Source: Micractinium sp. NFX-FRZ (lineage: Eukaryota; Chlorophyta; Trebouxiophyceae; Chlorellales; Chlorellaceae). Taken from it: a DNA stretch of 27,078 nucleotides. Position numbers and translations under genes: made by a program. The stretch is taken from contig JAPTJF010000627.1 in the NCBI GenBank assembly GCA_029339195.1, positions 1-27,078 on the forward strand, in the 5' to 3' direction. Of the stretch, positions 1 to 9,422 are shown one piece after another. The notes beneath the pieces are model-generated. The model worked only from the letters and a program-made list of their open reading frames with translations. It was not told the origin of the DNA and searched no databases. Each line of letters opens with the position of its first letter. Positions within the stretch are counted from its first letter, which is position 1.

Positions 1-534
1 TCAAGCGATGGAGGCGGCGCAGCTTCTTGGGGGGGATTGACCCCTTACAGGGGGTTCGGTCTAGGTGGCACTGGTGCTGATGCTGGCGGCAGAGAGCATC
101 TCCTCGCTGTTTGCCGGGCCCCAATGTGCGACTGCTCTGTTGCGCTCCACTGCACTGTACACAAGTTGCTGCATTGGAAGTGGACGCCTACCCAGCGGCA
201 GCGGGAGCTGGCGACGTGCTTTCGCGACGGGCTTCCGCGGCGCTCCAGTGCCCTCGGCGGGCAGCTGCTGAGCTCCTCCATGTATTTTGGCGCATGTGAT
301 TAGTGTTCACAACGTGGGAGCTCAGGCCAGGGCACTCTTCGCTCTGCCTCGTCTTTGGATCACAAAAAGGTGCGCCTTCAGCCGTGCAGCTGGGTGCTGT
401 GCCTGCATACATCGATGTGCGTTGTCAGAACAGAGGAGAGGGCGGAGCGCCGAGCCCCGAACAACCGCTGCCACACCCTTGCCGCCAGCGCCGGCCGCTG
501 CCGCACTGAACTCTCTGTGATTGCAGGCGGGGGC
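1..534. other. 5' flank and probable 5' UTR of the WDR13-like gene
   Basis: I see no convincing gene here. The short open frames on both strands look like chance products of GC-rich sequence. A pyrimidine-rich stretch ending TTGCAG at 521-526 lies just before the ATG at 535, so a 5' UTR intron may end there and part of this stretch may be promoter, 5' UTR or intron. Confidence 0.4.
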
Positions 535-3500
535 ATGGCTGGCGTGAACACAGGCCTGCGCTCGTACCTATGGTCCAAGAAAACATATGAGCAGAAGGCA
601 AAGCGCGAGGTGGGTGCTGCTGCGAGATGGGGGCGAGTGTGAGGCATGCCAGGATGCAGCGTGCACAGGCAGGCAGGCAGGCAAACCAAGTCGTGAATGG
701 TGCCATCTGCCGTGTGCTCCTGGCTCCCGTACCAACCTCTGCTGTGGATCACACACCACTTCCTACCAGCCGTGCCAGCCACCCAACATCGTCTCTTTTT
801 CCCGAACTGCCCCCTTGTTGCTCGGCAGTGTGGCCGAGGAGCGGCGCCACCACTGAGGGCTGCTTACAAGAGCTGCCTTGCTACCCAGTGCGGTCCAGTG
901 TTTATGACCGGCTTGTAACCCGCCCCTGTTTTGCCACTTGTCAGGTGTGGATGATGAATGGCGCCACCTACGAGGGGTACCGCACCTATATCAAGAAGGT
1001 GAAGGAGGAGGGTTTCCCGGCGCCTCCCGAGCCGCCTTTGGATGACATTGAGCTCGCCCGCATGCCCACTACCCAGTCTGCAGCCTTGGAGGTGAGGGGG
1101 CTCCAACAGCGCTGGAAGTTGCAGGGAAGTCGGGCGCTGGATAAGCGGGGGCTGGGCACAAGGGTGGGAGGAAGCAGGTGGCTTGCTGTCAGCACCTGAG
1201 CCCACGTTCATCAGCAGGGGAAGCTGTTTGGCAGCGGGGAACCCATTGATAGTGTGCTAGGCACAGCTGCAGGGGGTATGTGTCTACGTGCCTTGAGCGG
1301 GAGCAGGTAGCCTGGGTCGTGCTCTGAGCCGCTCTCGTGGATTTTGCCCCTGTGGGCACTTCACCCCCCATGCCTTGCTGCGTGTTCCTGCCTGCAGGTT
1401 CCCACCACGCCACGGCGCCAGGACCCGCAGCAGCAGCCGGCCTCGGAGCAGCAGCAGCAGGAGCAACAGCAGCAGCAGCCCGGTGCGGACGAAGCGCCGG
1501 CAGCAGACGGCCAGCAGCAGGGGCAGCAGCGGGCGCCGGCATATGCCTTCCGCCACGCTTATGACGTGGCCAAGTGTGCCGTCAGCGTGGTCAAGTTTGC
1601 GCGCGGGTCAGCCGACCTTCTAGCGTGGGGGGATGCAAACGGGCTAGTCTACGTGTCGACAGCGGAGCAGCCGGCGCGCCTGCTGCAGGTGGGTGGCTGG
1701 CCTGCCCGCAAGGGCATGTGTGCGGGGGTAGGAGCAGGCGGGTGGCCTGCTGCTGTGGCCTGTCGGAGCTTGTGAGCGGTCCTCCCCTCCCCCAATCCTC
1801 CGGCTGCAACACTCATGGAATCCCTGCCCCTCGCTCGTCTGCTTGTGCAAGCCCTGCATCTCACTTTGCGCTGCCTGCTGCCCTTCAAGCGCCCATCCCT
1901 GCCAGCTCGTTGCCGCCCCATCCCCCGCGCACCATGCGCCGCCCCATCCCTGCCACCCATGCGCCGCCCCATCCCCCCATGCCCCCGGCAGGCGCTGGAG
2001 AGGCACAGGGACCGAGTCTCAGACTTAGACTGGTCGCCCGATGGCGGCACGCTGCTCTCCTGCTCCCAAGACGGCACCGCCTGCCTCTGGCGCCCCGACA
2101 CGGGCACCCTGGTCCGCACCTTCCGCAACTCGACTGGCCCCCTAAACTGCTGCCGCTTCCACCCCGCCAACCCAAACCTCCTGCTGCTGGGCACCGCTGC
2201 GGGGGAGCTGCTGGCGCTCAACGCCAGCACAGGTGCGCATGGGTGGGCCGGCAGAGAAGATGAGTGCTGGGAGTCGCAAGCGTGCCAGGGTGGCTGGCAC
2301 ATGTGCAGCGGCTTGCCAACAGCCGGCGCCATACCTCCGTTGCCAATGGCGTTTGTGTCCCCGCTTGCCCTCCCCTTCTGACCGCCCGCCTCCCTCTCCC
2401 TCTCCTTGCCTGCCCCTGCCCTGCTGCCCCCCTGCAGGCCACCTTGTGGCCAAAACCGAGCTGCAGGCTGCCCCCATGGCCCGCGTGGGCGCCTCCTGCT
2501 TGGAGCCCGCCGGCAGCGGCATGTTGCTGGTCGCCGATACCCGCGGCTGCGTGCATTTGATCTCAGCCATGCTGCACTCCGGTGTGCTCCAGCGGCTGGC
2601 CCCGCTAGCGCACTTCCCTCCCCGGGGGGGGCGGTATCACGAGCCCGCCTCCCTGGAGTTTGTGCCGTACTGCTCCCTGGCCAGGGGGCCCGCGGTACTG
2701 CTGGTACTGTCCAGCGGGGAGGTGGTGCTCAGCAGGCTGCACGAGCATGTGAGGCGGGCGGGCGGGGCAGCTGCGTGGGCTTTTTGGGGGGCAGTGCCAG
2801 CGCCCAGGTGCTTGGCACCTGTGCCTGTGTGTGTGCATGTGCGAGGATTCTGGACAGAGTGTTGAAGGACAAGATGCGAACGGGTGGCTGCGGGGCGCCT
2901 GCTTGGTGCTGCCTGCTTCTGTCTGCCTCTCTCATTGGCAGCAACCCACGCATGAACTTGGTGGACGCGGCGCTGCAGTTTGCGCTCCCCTCCCGCCTGC
3001 AGGTGGGTTAGGTGCAGCCCCTGCATGTCGGTCCTTCCGCCATTGTGGCACCCCACATGTGTGGGGCTCCTCATCCCCGCTCCGTGTGCATGCCAACCCT
3101 GCCCCTTCCGCAGCCCTGGCGGCTGGAGTTGAAGCGCGAGATCCGCACCGCCCAGGCGTCTGCCAAAGTGCGGGCCTCCCTGCGCCCGGGGGTGGCGCTA
3201 GAGCAGCCAGAGCTGCTGCTGTGCGGCAGCGAGGACTGCAGGGGTAAGGCTGGGCCAGGAGTCGTTGTGCCAGGACTGACAGAGGCAGCCAGCAGTGCTG
3301 GCTGCTCACGACAGGCGGGGACAGCTGGCAAGGTGGGGCGGTGCGCGCGGGCCCAGAGAGGCATCCGCTGTTGAGAGCAGCAGCTGCCCACGTGTGCCTA
3401 GCCCAAATCCTGCGTGGCATGAACGGCACTGCCAACTCATACTACCCCCTGGCGCTTAACTTGGCTGCCACCCCCCCGCTGCCCCTTGCAGTGCACCTCG

Positions 3501-3739
3501 TGGACGTCAGCCGCAAAGGGGTGCCTCCCCGCCTCCTGGCGGCGCTGGCGGGCCACCGCGCCCCCGTGCTGGGCGTGGCGTGGAGCGAGGACGAGGCCAG
3601 GCTGGCCTCTTGCGACAAGAAAGGCGTGGTGGTGGTCTGGGATGCTGTGCCTGCTGCGGTTGAGCCGCAAGTGGGTGCGCCGGCGGGGCCTGTACTGCCG
3701 GCAGACAATGTGCCGCATCCAGCGGGCGTAGTCAGCTGA
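535..3739 (+). CDS. WD40-repeat protein resembling WDR13
   Basis: Exon model: 535-609, 945-1091, 1398-1688, 1992-2232, 2438-2774, 2942-3002, 3114-3243, 3492-3739. This gives 509 aa; all junctions are phase-consistent and the stop TGA is at 3737-3739. Residues 1-74 start MAGVNTGLRSYLWSKKTYEQ. A Gln-rich linker follows at about 82-122. Then come WD40 blades: a clear one from about 176 (HRDRVSDLDWSPDGG, ending in CLWRP) and a final one at about 448-478 (GHRAPVLGVAWSEDE, ending in VVVWD). Blade order, the GHxAPVL near the C terminus and the length (human WDR13 is about 485 aa) suggest the WDR13 family, a beta-propeller scaffold without known catalysis. The fifth exon's donor (GTGGGC at 2775) was chosen over GTGAGG at 2749 because only it keeps phase with the next exon. 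Family assignment is by eye; a generic WD40 protein remains possible. Confidence 0.7.
1911..1985 (+). repeat. 25-26 bp tandem repeat before an exon
   Basis: Three copies of a unit built on GCCGCCCCATCCC start near 1912, 1938 and 1963. They form the pyrimidine-rich end of intron 3 of the WDR13-like gene, just upstream of the AG at 1990-1991, so the array probably serves as part of the acceptor tract. Confidence 0.7.
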
Positions 3740-4760
3740 CGGGAGCGGTGCCCCTGTTGCTGGCAGACTGCCGCGTGGCCGGGCGTGTATACAGATATGC
3801 ACTTCACCACCACGAACCCTGTGTCTTTGGACCCAATTTCATAGCTTGCACACAAACGCCAAGCACCGCCTCGGCGGTGATTGTACCACGGCCTTTAGAG
3901 AATTCTGGTGGAAGATTCACCCCTCGCTATTTTTTGATGTGTTTCAACTCAACCGACCAAATCCCTTTTTCTATGCACTTGCCTCCTCACAGATCCACCC
4001 GCTGTTGTTGCCATGCTTGCCTGCCCATCTCTTTGGTTTCCCCCGCATCTCCCAAGCAAGCCCCTCACCAACTTGCTCCCTGCAATGGCTGTGTGTGTTA
4101 AAACATGGCGGGAGGTGCGTGCGCCCCCAAGGCTCTGCTTTGAGGCGCAGCGAGTCGACAGCAAACGCGGCACACCGGGGGGGGAAGGGGGAGCCGCAGC
4201 GGGGAAAAGAACTGTCAGAGGCAAGGGGGGCGAGGAGTGGTGCAGCAGCGGCGGCGCGGGGGGAGTGGCCTGGAAGCTGCTGTGGGCCACGCACGCCGTC
4301 CCAAAACGGGGGAGACAAGAATTGCAGATTGAAACGAAACAAAACAATGTTGTGTGGCGCGGGCTCTTTCTTCCATCAGGCGGATTGGGTACAGATCTAG
4401 GCAAGGGGTGGGCGGTGGGCGCGGGCTAGTGTGTCAAGAGTGTGTGCGGTGCGGTGCGGCGGGGTGGGGAGGAGACAGGAAGGGGACAGAGGAGGGAACA
4501 GCGACCATGAGGCATCGTGCATTTGCCGCAGCGAGGGAGGCGGGGAGAGGCAGGGTGCTAGCAGCGGTGGAAGAGTGCCAGGCCCCGACCCAGCGCAGAG
4601 TCAAGGGGTGGGCAGGGGGGCAAGGGGGGCCGGGCCAGTAGCCGCAAGCTGGCAGCCAGGGGGTGGGCCACTCCGCAAGAAGAAGCCTCCAGCCGGGCTT
4701 GGGCACAGAAGCAGCATAGCGGGCATACCAGCGACAGCCTGCCAGCTCCTTGCTCCCCTC
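3740..4760. other. Intergenic 3' region between convergent genes
   Basis: This holds the 3' UTRs of the WDR13-like gene (+) and the transporter gene (-). The first half (about 3780-4010) is more AT-rich than its surroundings; the rest is G-rich with several runs of G. I found no TGTAA on either strand, so poly(A) signals here must be variant or unrecognised. No protein-like open frame is convincing. Confidence 0.5.
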
Positions 4761-7700
4761 TCACTCCCAGTCCTGGCGCTGGCTGCTGGCAAAGATGGAG
4801 TAGATGATGAGGCCAAAGATCTGGCAGCAGGCGGTGGGGAAGAAGAGCGCCTGCGCCCACGACCCCGTCTTGTCAAGCATGTACCCGGCAGCCGTCACTC
4901 CCAGCACGCCCGGCAGCGCGCCCGCCGTGTTGCTCAGGCCTGCGGGGTGAGGGTGAGCAGGGGATGAGCAGTGAGCAGCTGTTGCGAGGCGCGGGTGTGT
5001 GGGGGGGGGCACGCAGGCTGGCGGGTGAAGGGTACGCACGGGAGCTGCTGCTTGGCAGGCAGCACAAGGAGAGGCCCATGCTGCTAGGCCCGCAGGCTGT
5101 CCGCTGCCCGGTAGCTGGGCCGCCCAGCCAGCCAGGGGCGGGCCTGCCCCTGCTGCCCCGCATGCAGCCATTTGCCCCACCCTGCCCCGCACCCCCCCGT
5201 GCAGCGTCCCTTGCCCATCAGTGCAACTGCCTGCCCCTCCCACCCCACAACACCACGGCCCCCCGGCGCATCACTGCTCATCCCCAAACACTCCCCACTC
5301 CGTCGCGCCAACCGGCATTCGGGCCGCCGCCACTCACCCAGCAGCGCGGCGGCGTACTTCGGCGACAGATCCTGGTGGTTGCAGTACAGCCCGGCGCGCG
5401 CCCAGGCGCCCAGCGCAAAGGCCAGCGACATGATGCCCACGATGAGGCCCGTGGGGCCGGCGCCCGGGGTGGCGGGCGTGAGGAAGGCCAGGGCGATCAT
5501 GCACAGCGCGGGGCCGGCAAAGGAGATGCCCTGGCTGAGCTTGCGCACATTTGTCACCGCCCAGCCCTTCTTCACCAGCCCGTCGGCAATGGGGCCCACC
5601 ATGGGCGTCATGATGGTCATGGACACGTAAGGGATGAGCGTCAGCAGCGAGCTCTTCTCCACGTTGAGGCCTGCAGGGCAGGGTTGAGAGGCAGGGGGGC
5701 AGGGGAGGAGGCAAGGGTTACAGATCACGGGCATGCAGGAGATCAGGGTCGGCAGCAAGCGAGCAAACTCTTCTCCACGTTCAGGCTAGCAGGGCACAGA
5801 AGGCAGGGGGGTAAGGGGGGGAGCGGTAGGCGGGCAGGCAGCGAGTCGGTGAACGAGAAAGCGAGCGCCGCCTGCAGTGCCCTTACTGGCGTTGGACTCC
5901 GGCCTGCACAGGGGCAGCTCCTGGCATGCTTGCAGCCAGGCTGGCGCGCCACCTCACCCCCCCCGCCACCTCAGGACAACTGCCACCTCAGCACAGCGCC
6001 AGCTCAGCACTCACCCAGCGCCATCTCAAAGTAGGAGGGCAGCCAGGCCAGCAGCGTGTAGTAGCCCCAGTTGAAGCAGAAGTGGGCCACAATGACTGCC
6101 CACACCGCCGGGCTCGCCAGGAACTTGCCCCACGGCACCACAGTCTTGGGCCGGGGGGCGGCGGGCGCGGCGGCAGCTGCAGCTGCAGCGTCGCCCCCGG
6201 CGGCAGCACCGGCGTCGGCCCGCTTGCGGAACATGCGGGGCAGCGCGTCTGCGGGGTCGAGGAAGAGCAAGAAGAAGGGGTGAGAAGGGGAAGCATGTCT
6301 TGCATTCCATGTAAGCTGGTGGCTGTGTGCCGCGCTACTGGGGAGGCTGGCAGATTGCCGGCCCGCCTCATCTCCCCTCCCCTCCCTGCGCTTGCCGCTC
6401 GCCCAAAGCCGCCCTACGCTGCCCACATGTCGCACCCGCAGCAGCTCGCCTCCCGCCCACCGCCCACCACACCGCCGCACTGGGCGGGTGCCCGCTGCCC
6501 TCCCCCTCACCCGAGTCCTGCTGCTCCGGCTTGAACAGCGGCCAGATGCAGCACCACAGCAGGCCCAGCAGGGCGAACAGGTAGAACACGGACTGCCATC
6601 CGAACCAGTGAATGAGCGGGCCGCAGAGCAGCAGGCCGATGGCGGAGCCGACGTCCAGGCCGCCAAACACGGTGGTCACGGCGCGCGCGCGCTCGTTCCT
6701 GCGATGCAATGCCAAAAGGGGCGGGGCCGATGAGCTGCATGTAGGCACACAGGCGCAGCTGACGCGCTGCCCGGCTGCTCCTCATTATCTCCAGGTCTGC
6801 CTGCCTGCCTGTCTCGCCCGGCCTGCTCGCTTGGGTGGGGTGCCGCCGGCCGCCTGCCCGCCAGCCTACCGCACCACCGTAACGATCTGCCTGCCTGCCA
6901 ACACGCAGCGCCACCTGCCACCCTGCCCTGCCCGCCCTTGCTGCTCACTCCGGCACGATGCGGGCCATCACATTGGTTGCGGAGCTGGGCGCCAGCCCCT
7001 CCCCCAGCCCCACAAACAGGCGGGTGGCGCAGAGCGCCAGCAGGCCCATCTTGGCGGCGGGGGGAGCGATGAGGGTGCCCAGCGACCAGAGGGCCACACC
7101 CACAAAGAGCACGCGCGCGCCGCCAATGCTGCGGGGCGGGCGGGCAGGGGGAGGCGGGGGCAGGAGCGAGGTGAGGTGGGCAGCTGCACATGGCGCGTGC
7201 AGCGCAAACCCTGCGCATTGCGCACTGTGCGCTGCTGCAGGCACCCTGCCGTCCACACCGCTGTGCAGCCAGCCATGGGCACAGCACCCCTCAAGCCCCT
7301 GTGGACGGAGGGGAGGGGCCAGCAGCGGGGGCCAGCAGGGGAGCACTACGGCGCTGTCGCAAGGTCCCGTGTGGTCCATCAACGGACGACTGCAGATCTC
7401 CCTGTGATCGCCGTGTGTTCCCTGAATCAAACAACAGGCCGCACCTGGTAGACACCCATCCAGCGGGGATCTGGGTGAGCGAGTAGCCCCAGAAGAAGGA
7501 GGAGGAGACGAGGCCGCGCTCCATGGCGCTCCACCCCAGCTCCTTGGCCATGGGGATCACCGCCACAGACATGTTGACCTGCAGCGGCCGGCAGGGGGCA
7601 GCCATCATGAGGGTTGGGATCCACAGACATGCTGACGTGCAGCGCAGGGGGCAGCCACAACGGTTGACTGGTGATCACAGATTAACATTTAAGTTGAGCG

Positions 7701-8641
7701 GCATGCGGCAGGGGGCAGCCACGCTTGTTGCCTGGCTGCTCTCTGATCCTGCTAAGCTGAGTGCAGCCGGCTGCAGCATGACCGAGGAAGGGTCGACCAG
7801 GGCGCCCAAACTGAGCCAGGCGGTGCAGCAGGCAGCCGAGCCACCGCCCAATGTGTGCCATCAACGACCACTCCCTCCAACCCCTGGAACCCGACATGTG
7901 CCGTGTAGATCACAATGTGCACCACAGAGCAGTCCAGTGCAGAGTGGAGCCCAGTGCCAAGGCGCATCTCGGACATTGGGGCAACAAGCGCTATCACACG
8001 CCCCCCCTCTCACCCCTCCCCACTTCACCCCCCACCCGGCCCACCTTGTCCATGTTGCAGAGCACAAATGAGAGGGCCATCATGCCCACCACCTTCCAGC
8101 GGTGGGGGACGCCGCCCGCCTGGTCCTCAGCCGCCGCCGTCGCCGCCACGGCGGCGTCGCTGCGCTGCTGCTCTGCCGCTGCCCGTGACAACGTCGCTGC
8201 CCCGGGGGCGCTCTGCACAGCATCCCCCTCATCCATGCTCATCTCCATATCGGCCAAGGCAGTGTAGATGGTGGAGGCCTGGTCGTCTCCAGTCATTGGG
8301 ACTTCCGGAGTCACGTGCTGCTCTGCGTAGCGCTCGCCGCCCTCGGCTTGCGGCCGCTGCTGCTGCCTGTGCTGCCGCGTCAGCAGGCCGCGCCGCCGCA
8401 GGCCCCAGCGCTGCCCCACCACTGGCGCCGCTGCACATAGCTGCTGGCCCACAGACGGCGCCTGAGAGCTAGTGCTGGCTGCGTCGTGCCGCCCGCCAGC
8501 AGCGGCGGCAGTGGCGGCACATGGCGCTGCACGCAGCTGCCAGGCGCCGCCAAGCTGCCGCCTTGATTGGCGCGGCTGTCTACTGAGGGGCTGTTGCGGT
8601 GATGGGCCTGCTGCCGCCTGCTGCAGGCCGGCTGCCTGCAT
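4761..8641 (-). CDS. PHT4: Plastid PHT4/ANTR-type anion (phosphate) transporter, MFS
   Basis: Exons in coding order: 8641-8045, 7578-7445, 7128-6949, 6698-6511, 6248-6015, 5670-5338, 4939-4761; 614 aa, phases consistent, stop TGA. The N-terminal ~180 residues are Gln/Arg/Ala-rich with few acids at first, like a chloroplast transit peptide. The MFS core begins at about 181 (HRWKVVGMMALSFVLCNMDK, then VNMSVAVIPMAKELGW), followed by SSSFFWGYSLTQIPAGW, a GLGEGLAPS helix and NERARAV in the central loop. An Ala-rich cytosolic linker lies at about 375-400. The second half has VWAVIVAHFCFNWGYYTLLA, TNVRKLSQGISFAGPA, GLYCNHQDLSPKYAAALLG and LSNTAGALPGV. These segments are typical of the plant SLC17-like PHT4/ANTR family, which moves phosphate or organic anions across plastid membranes. 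The substrate cannot be read from sequence. A longer start at 8842 is open in frame; 8641 was preferred because MQAAGLQQ begins a transit-like stretch. Confidence 0.9.
5757..5800 (-). repeat. Decayed copy of an exon 5' edge (LNVEKS) inside an intron
   Basis: The 5' edge of transporter exon 6 (acceptor near 5671, coding LNVEKSSLL) is repeated 116 bp upstream in intron 5. The copy reads SLNVEKSLLACC on the - strand and then meets a stop. It keeps an AG (CTAG) where the true acceptor is GCAG, so it could act as a decoy acceptor giving a truncated product. Confidence 0.75.
7564..7725 (-). repeat. Three local copies around the start of transporter exon 2
   Basis: The real exon edge at about 7564-7605 (acceptor at 7579, coding VNMSV) is followed in intron 1 by a clear copy at about 7622-7660 and a shorter one at about 7694-7725. 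All contain GCAGGGGGCAGCCA or nearly so, starting at 7591, 7644 and 7708. The second copy codes LHVSMSV on the - strand but its acceptor reads CAC instead of CAG. Confidence 0.7.
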
Positions 8642-9414
8642 TCTTTGAACGAGTGCCGCGCCGATTCCCGGCCGAGCGCCGGTCCCGAGCTTTGAAAGGG
8701 AATGTGCGCCCGTTCCAAGCCTGCAGCTGATGGCACGAGGGCAAAGCGCTCGGGCGTGGGTGCCCAGTGGAGCCGGGCTCGGCGCAACAGCGCTTACTCC
8801 CCTTACTGCCAGATCATAGCCAATGCGGCGTGCAGATGGCAATGCGCGTTTCGCTGGCGCACCTGCGCTGGTGGCGATGGCGCAAGCGGAGCGGTCTTGT
8901 GTGGTGGACAGGCGGGCTGTTTCAGTCGAACTCCCTACTCAGCGCACAGCCCAGGCGGCCGGTCAAGTTCCTCATTGGCACGGGGGCCGGCCAGCCACCC
9001 CATGCAGCTGCCAGCCTGGCGGATACCCCGGGCGCTGGCGGCGGAGCCGCCGCCGCCGCTGCCGCCGTTCATTGCGCTCTGCTCCATCTTTCACAGTGCA
9101 TGTGCGTATAGTGGAGGTGGACACAGCAAGGACATGGCACTGGATATGTTGCTATTAATTCGGATGCACATTGACGCACGCAGCCGCCAAGCTTCTACTG
9201 GCCTTGCACAACGGCGCCCATCCGCCACGCAGCTTCACTTTCCCTCCGTGGTCGTGCTGCCGTGCTGCCAGTGCTGGTTACAAAATTCATGACTGTCACC
9301 GTCAAAATGAAGCTGCCAAAAGCAATTGTCAGGTTCCTGCCTGCCATGACGTCGCCCTCCAAGCGGATGCCCTTCGTAGCCGTTCCCTCTACGTCCCCTT
9401 CGTAGCCGTTCCCT
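8642..9414. other. Intergenic: transporter promoter side and NO66 3' UTR
   Basis: This lies between the start of the transporter gene and the stop of the NO66 gene, both on the - strand. The left part should hold the transporter promoter and 5' UTR; no clear TATA box was found. The right part is the NO66 3' UTR with a TGTAA signal near 9280. Short open frames on the + strand here show no family resemblance. Confidence 0.5.
9278..9282 (-). promoter_or_regulatory. Poly(A) signal TGTAA of the NO66 gene
   Basis: TTACA on the + strand reads TGTAA on the coding strand, about 135 bases past the stop codon. TGTAA is the standard poly(A) signal in green algae. The position is reasonable, but a five-base match alone is weak evidence. 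Confidence 0.5.
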
Positions 9415-9422
9415 CTACGTCT
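9371..9422. repeat. 26-bp tandem duplication covering the NO66 stop codon
   Basis: Two nearly identical 26-bp units (9371-9396 and 9397-9422), each starting CCTTCGTAGCCGTTCC, lie head to tail. The second unit includes the TAG stop of the NO66 gene at 9415-9417, so the first unit is a copy placed in the 3' UTR. Confidence 0.9.

Noticed and set aside
1..534. Gene in the first 534 bases
   Set aside because: Several overlapping short frames exist on both strands, none with motifs or convincing splice structure.
4964..6034. + strand open frame of 356 aa
   Set aside because: It is antisense to transporter exons 5 and 6, with Pro/Arg/Ala-rich composition typical of GC-rich shadows.
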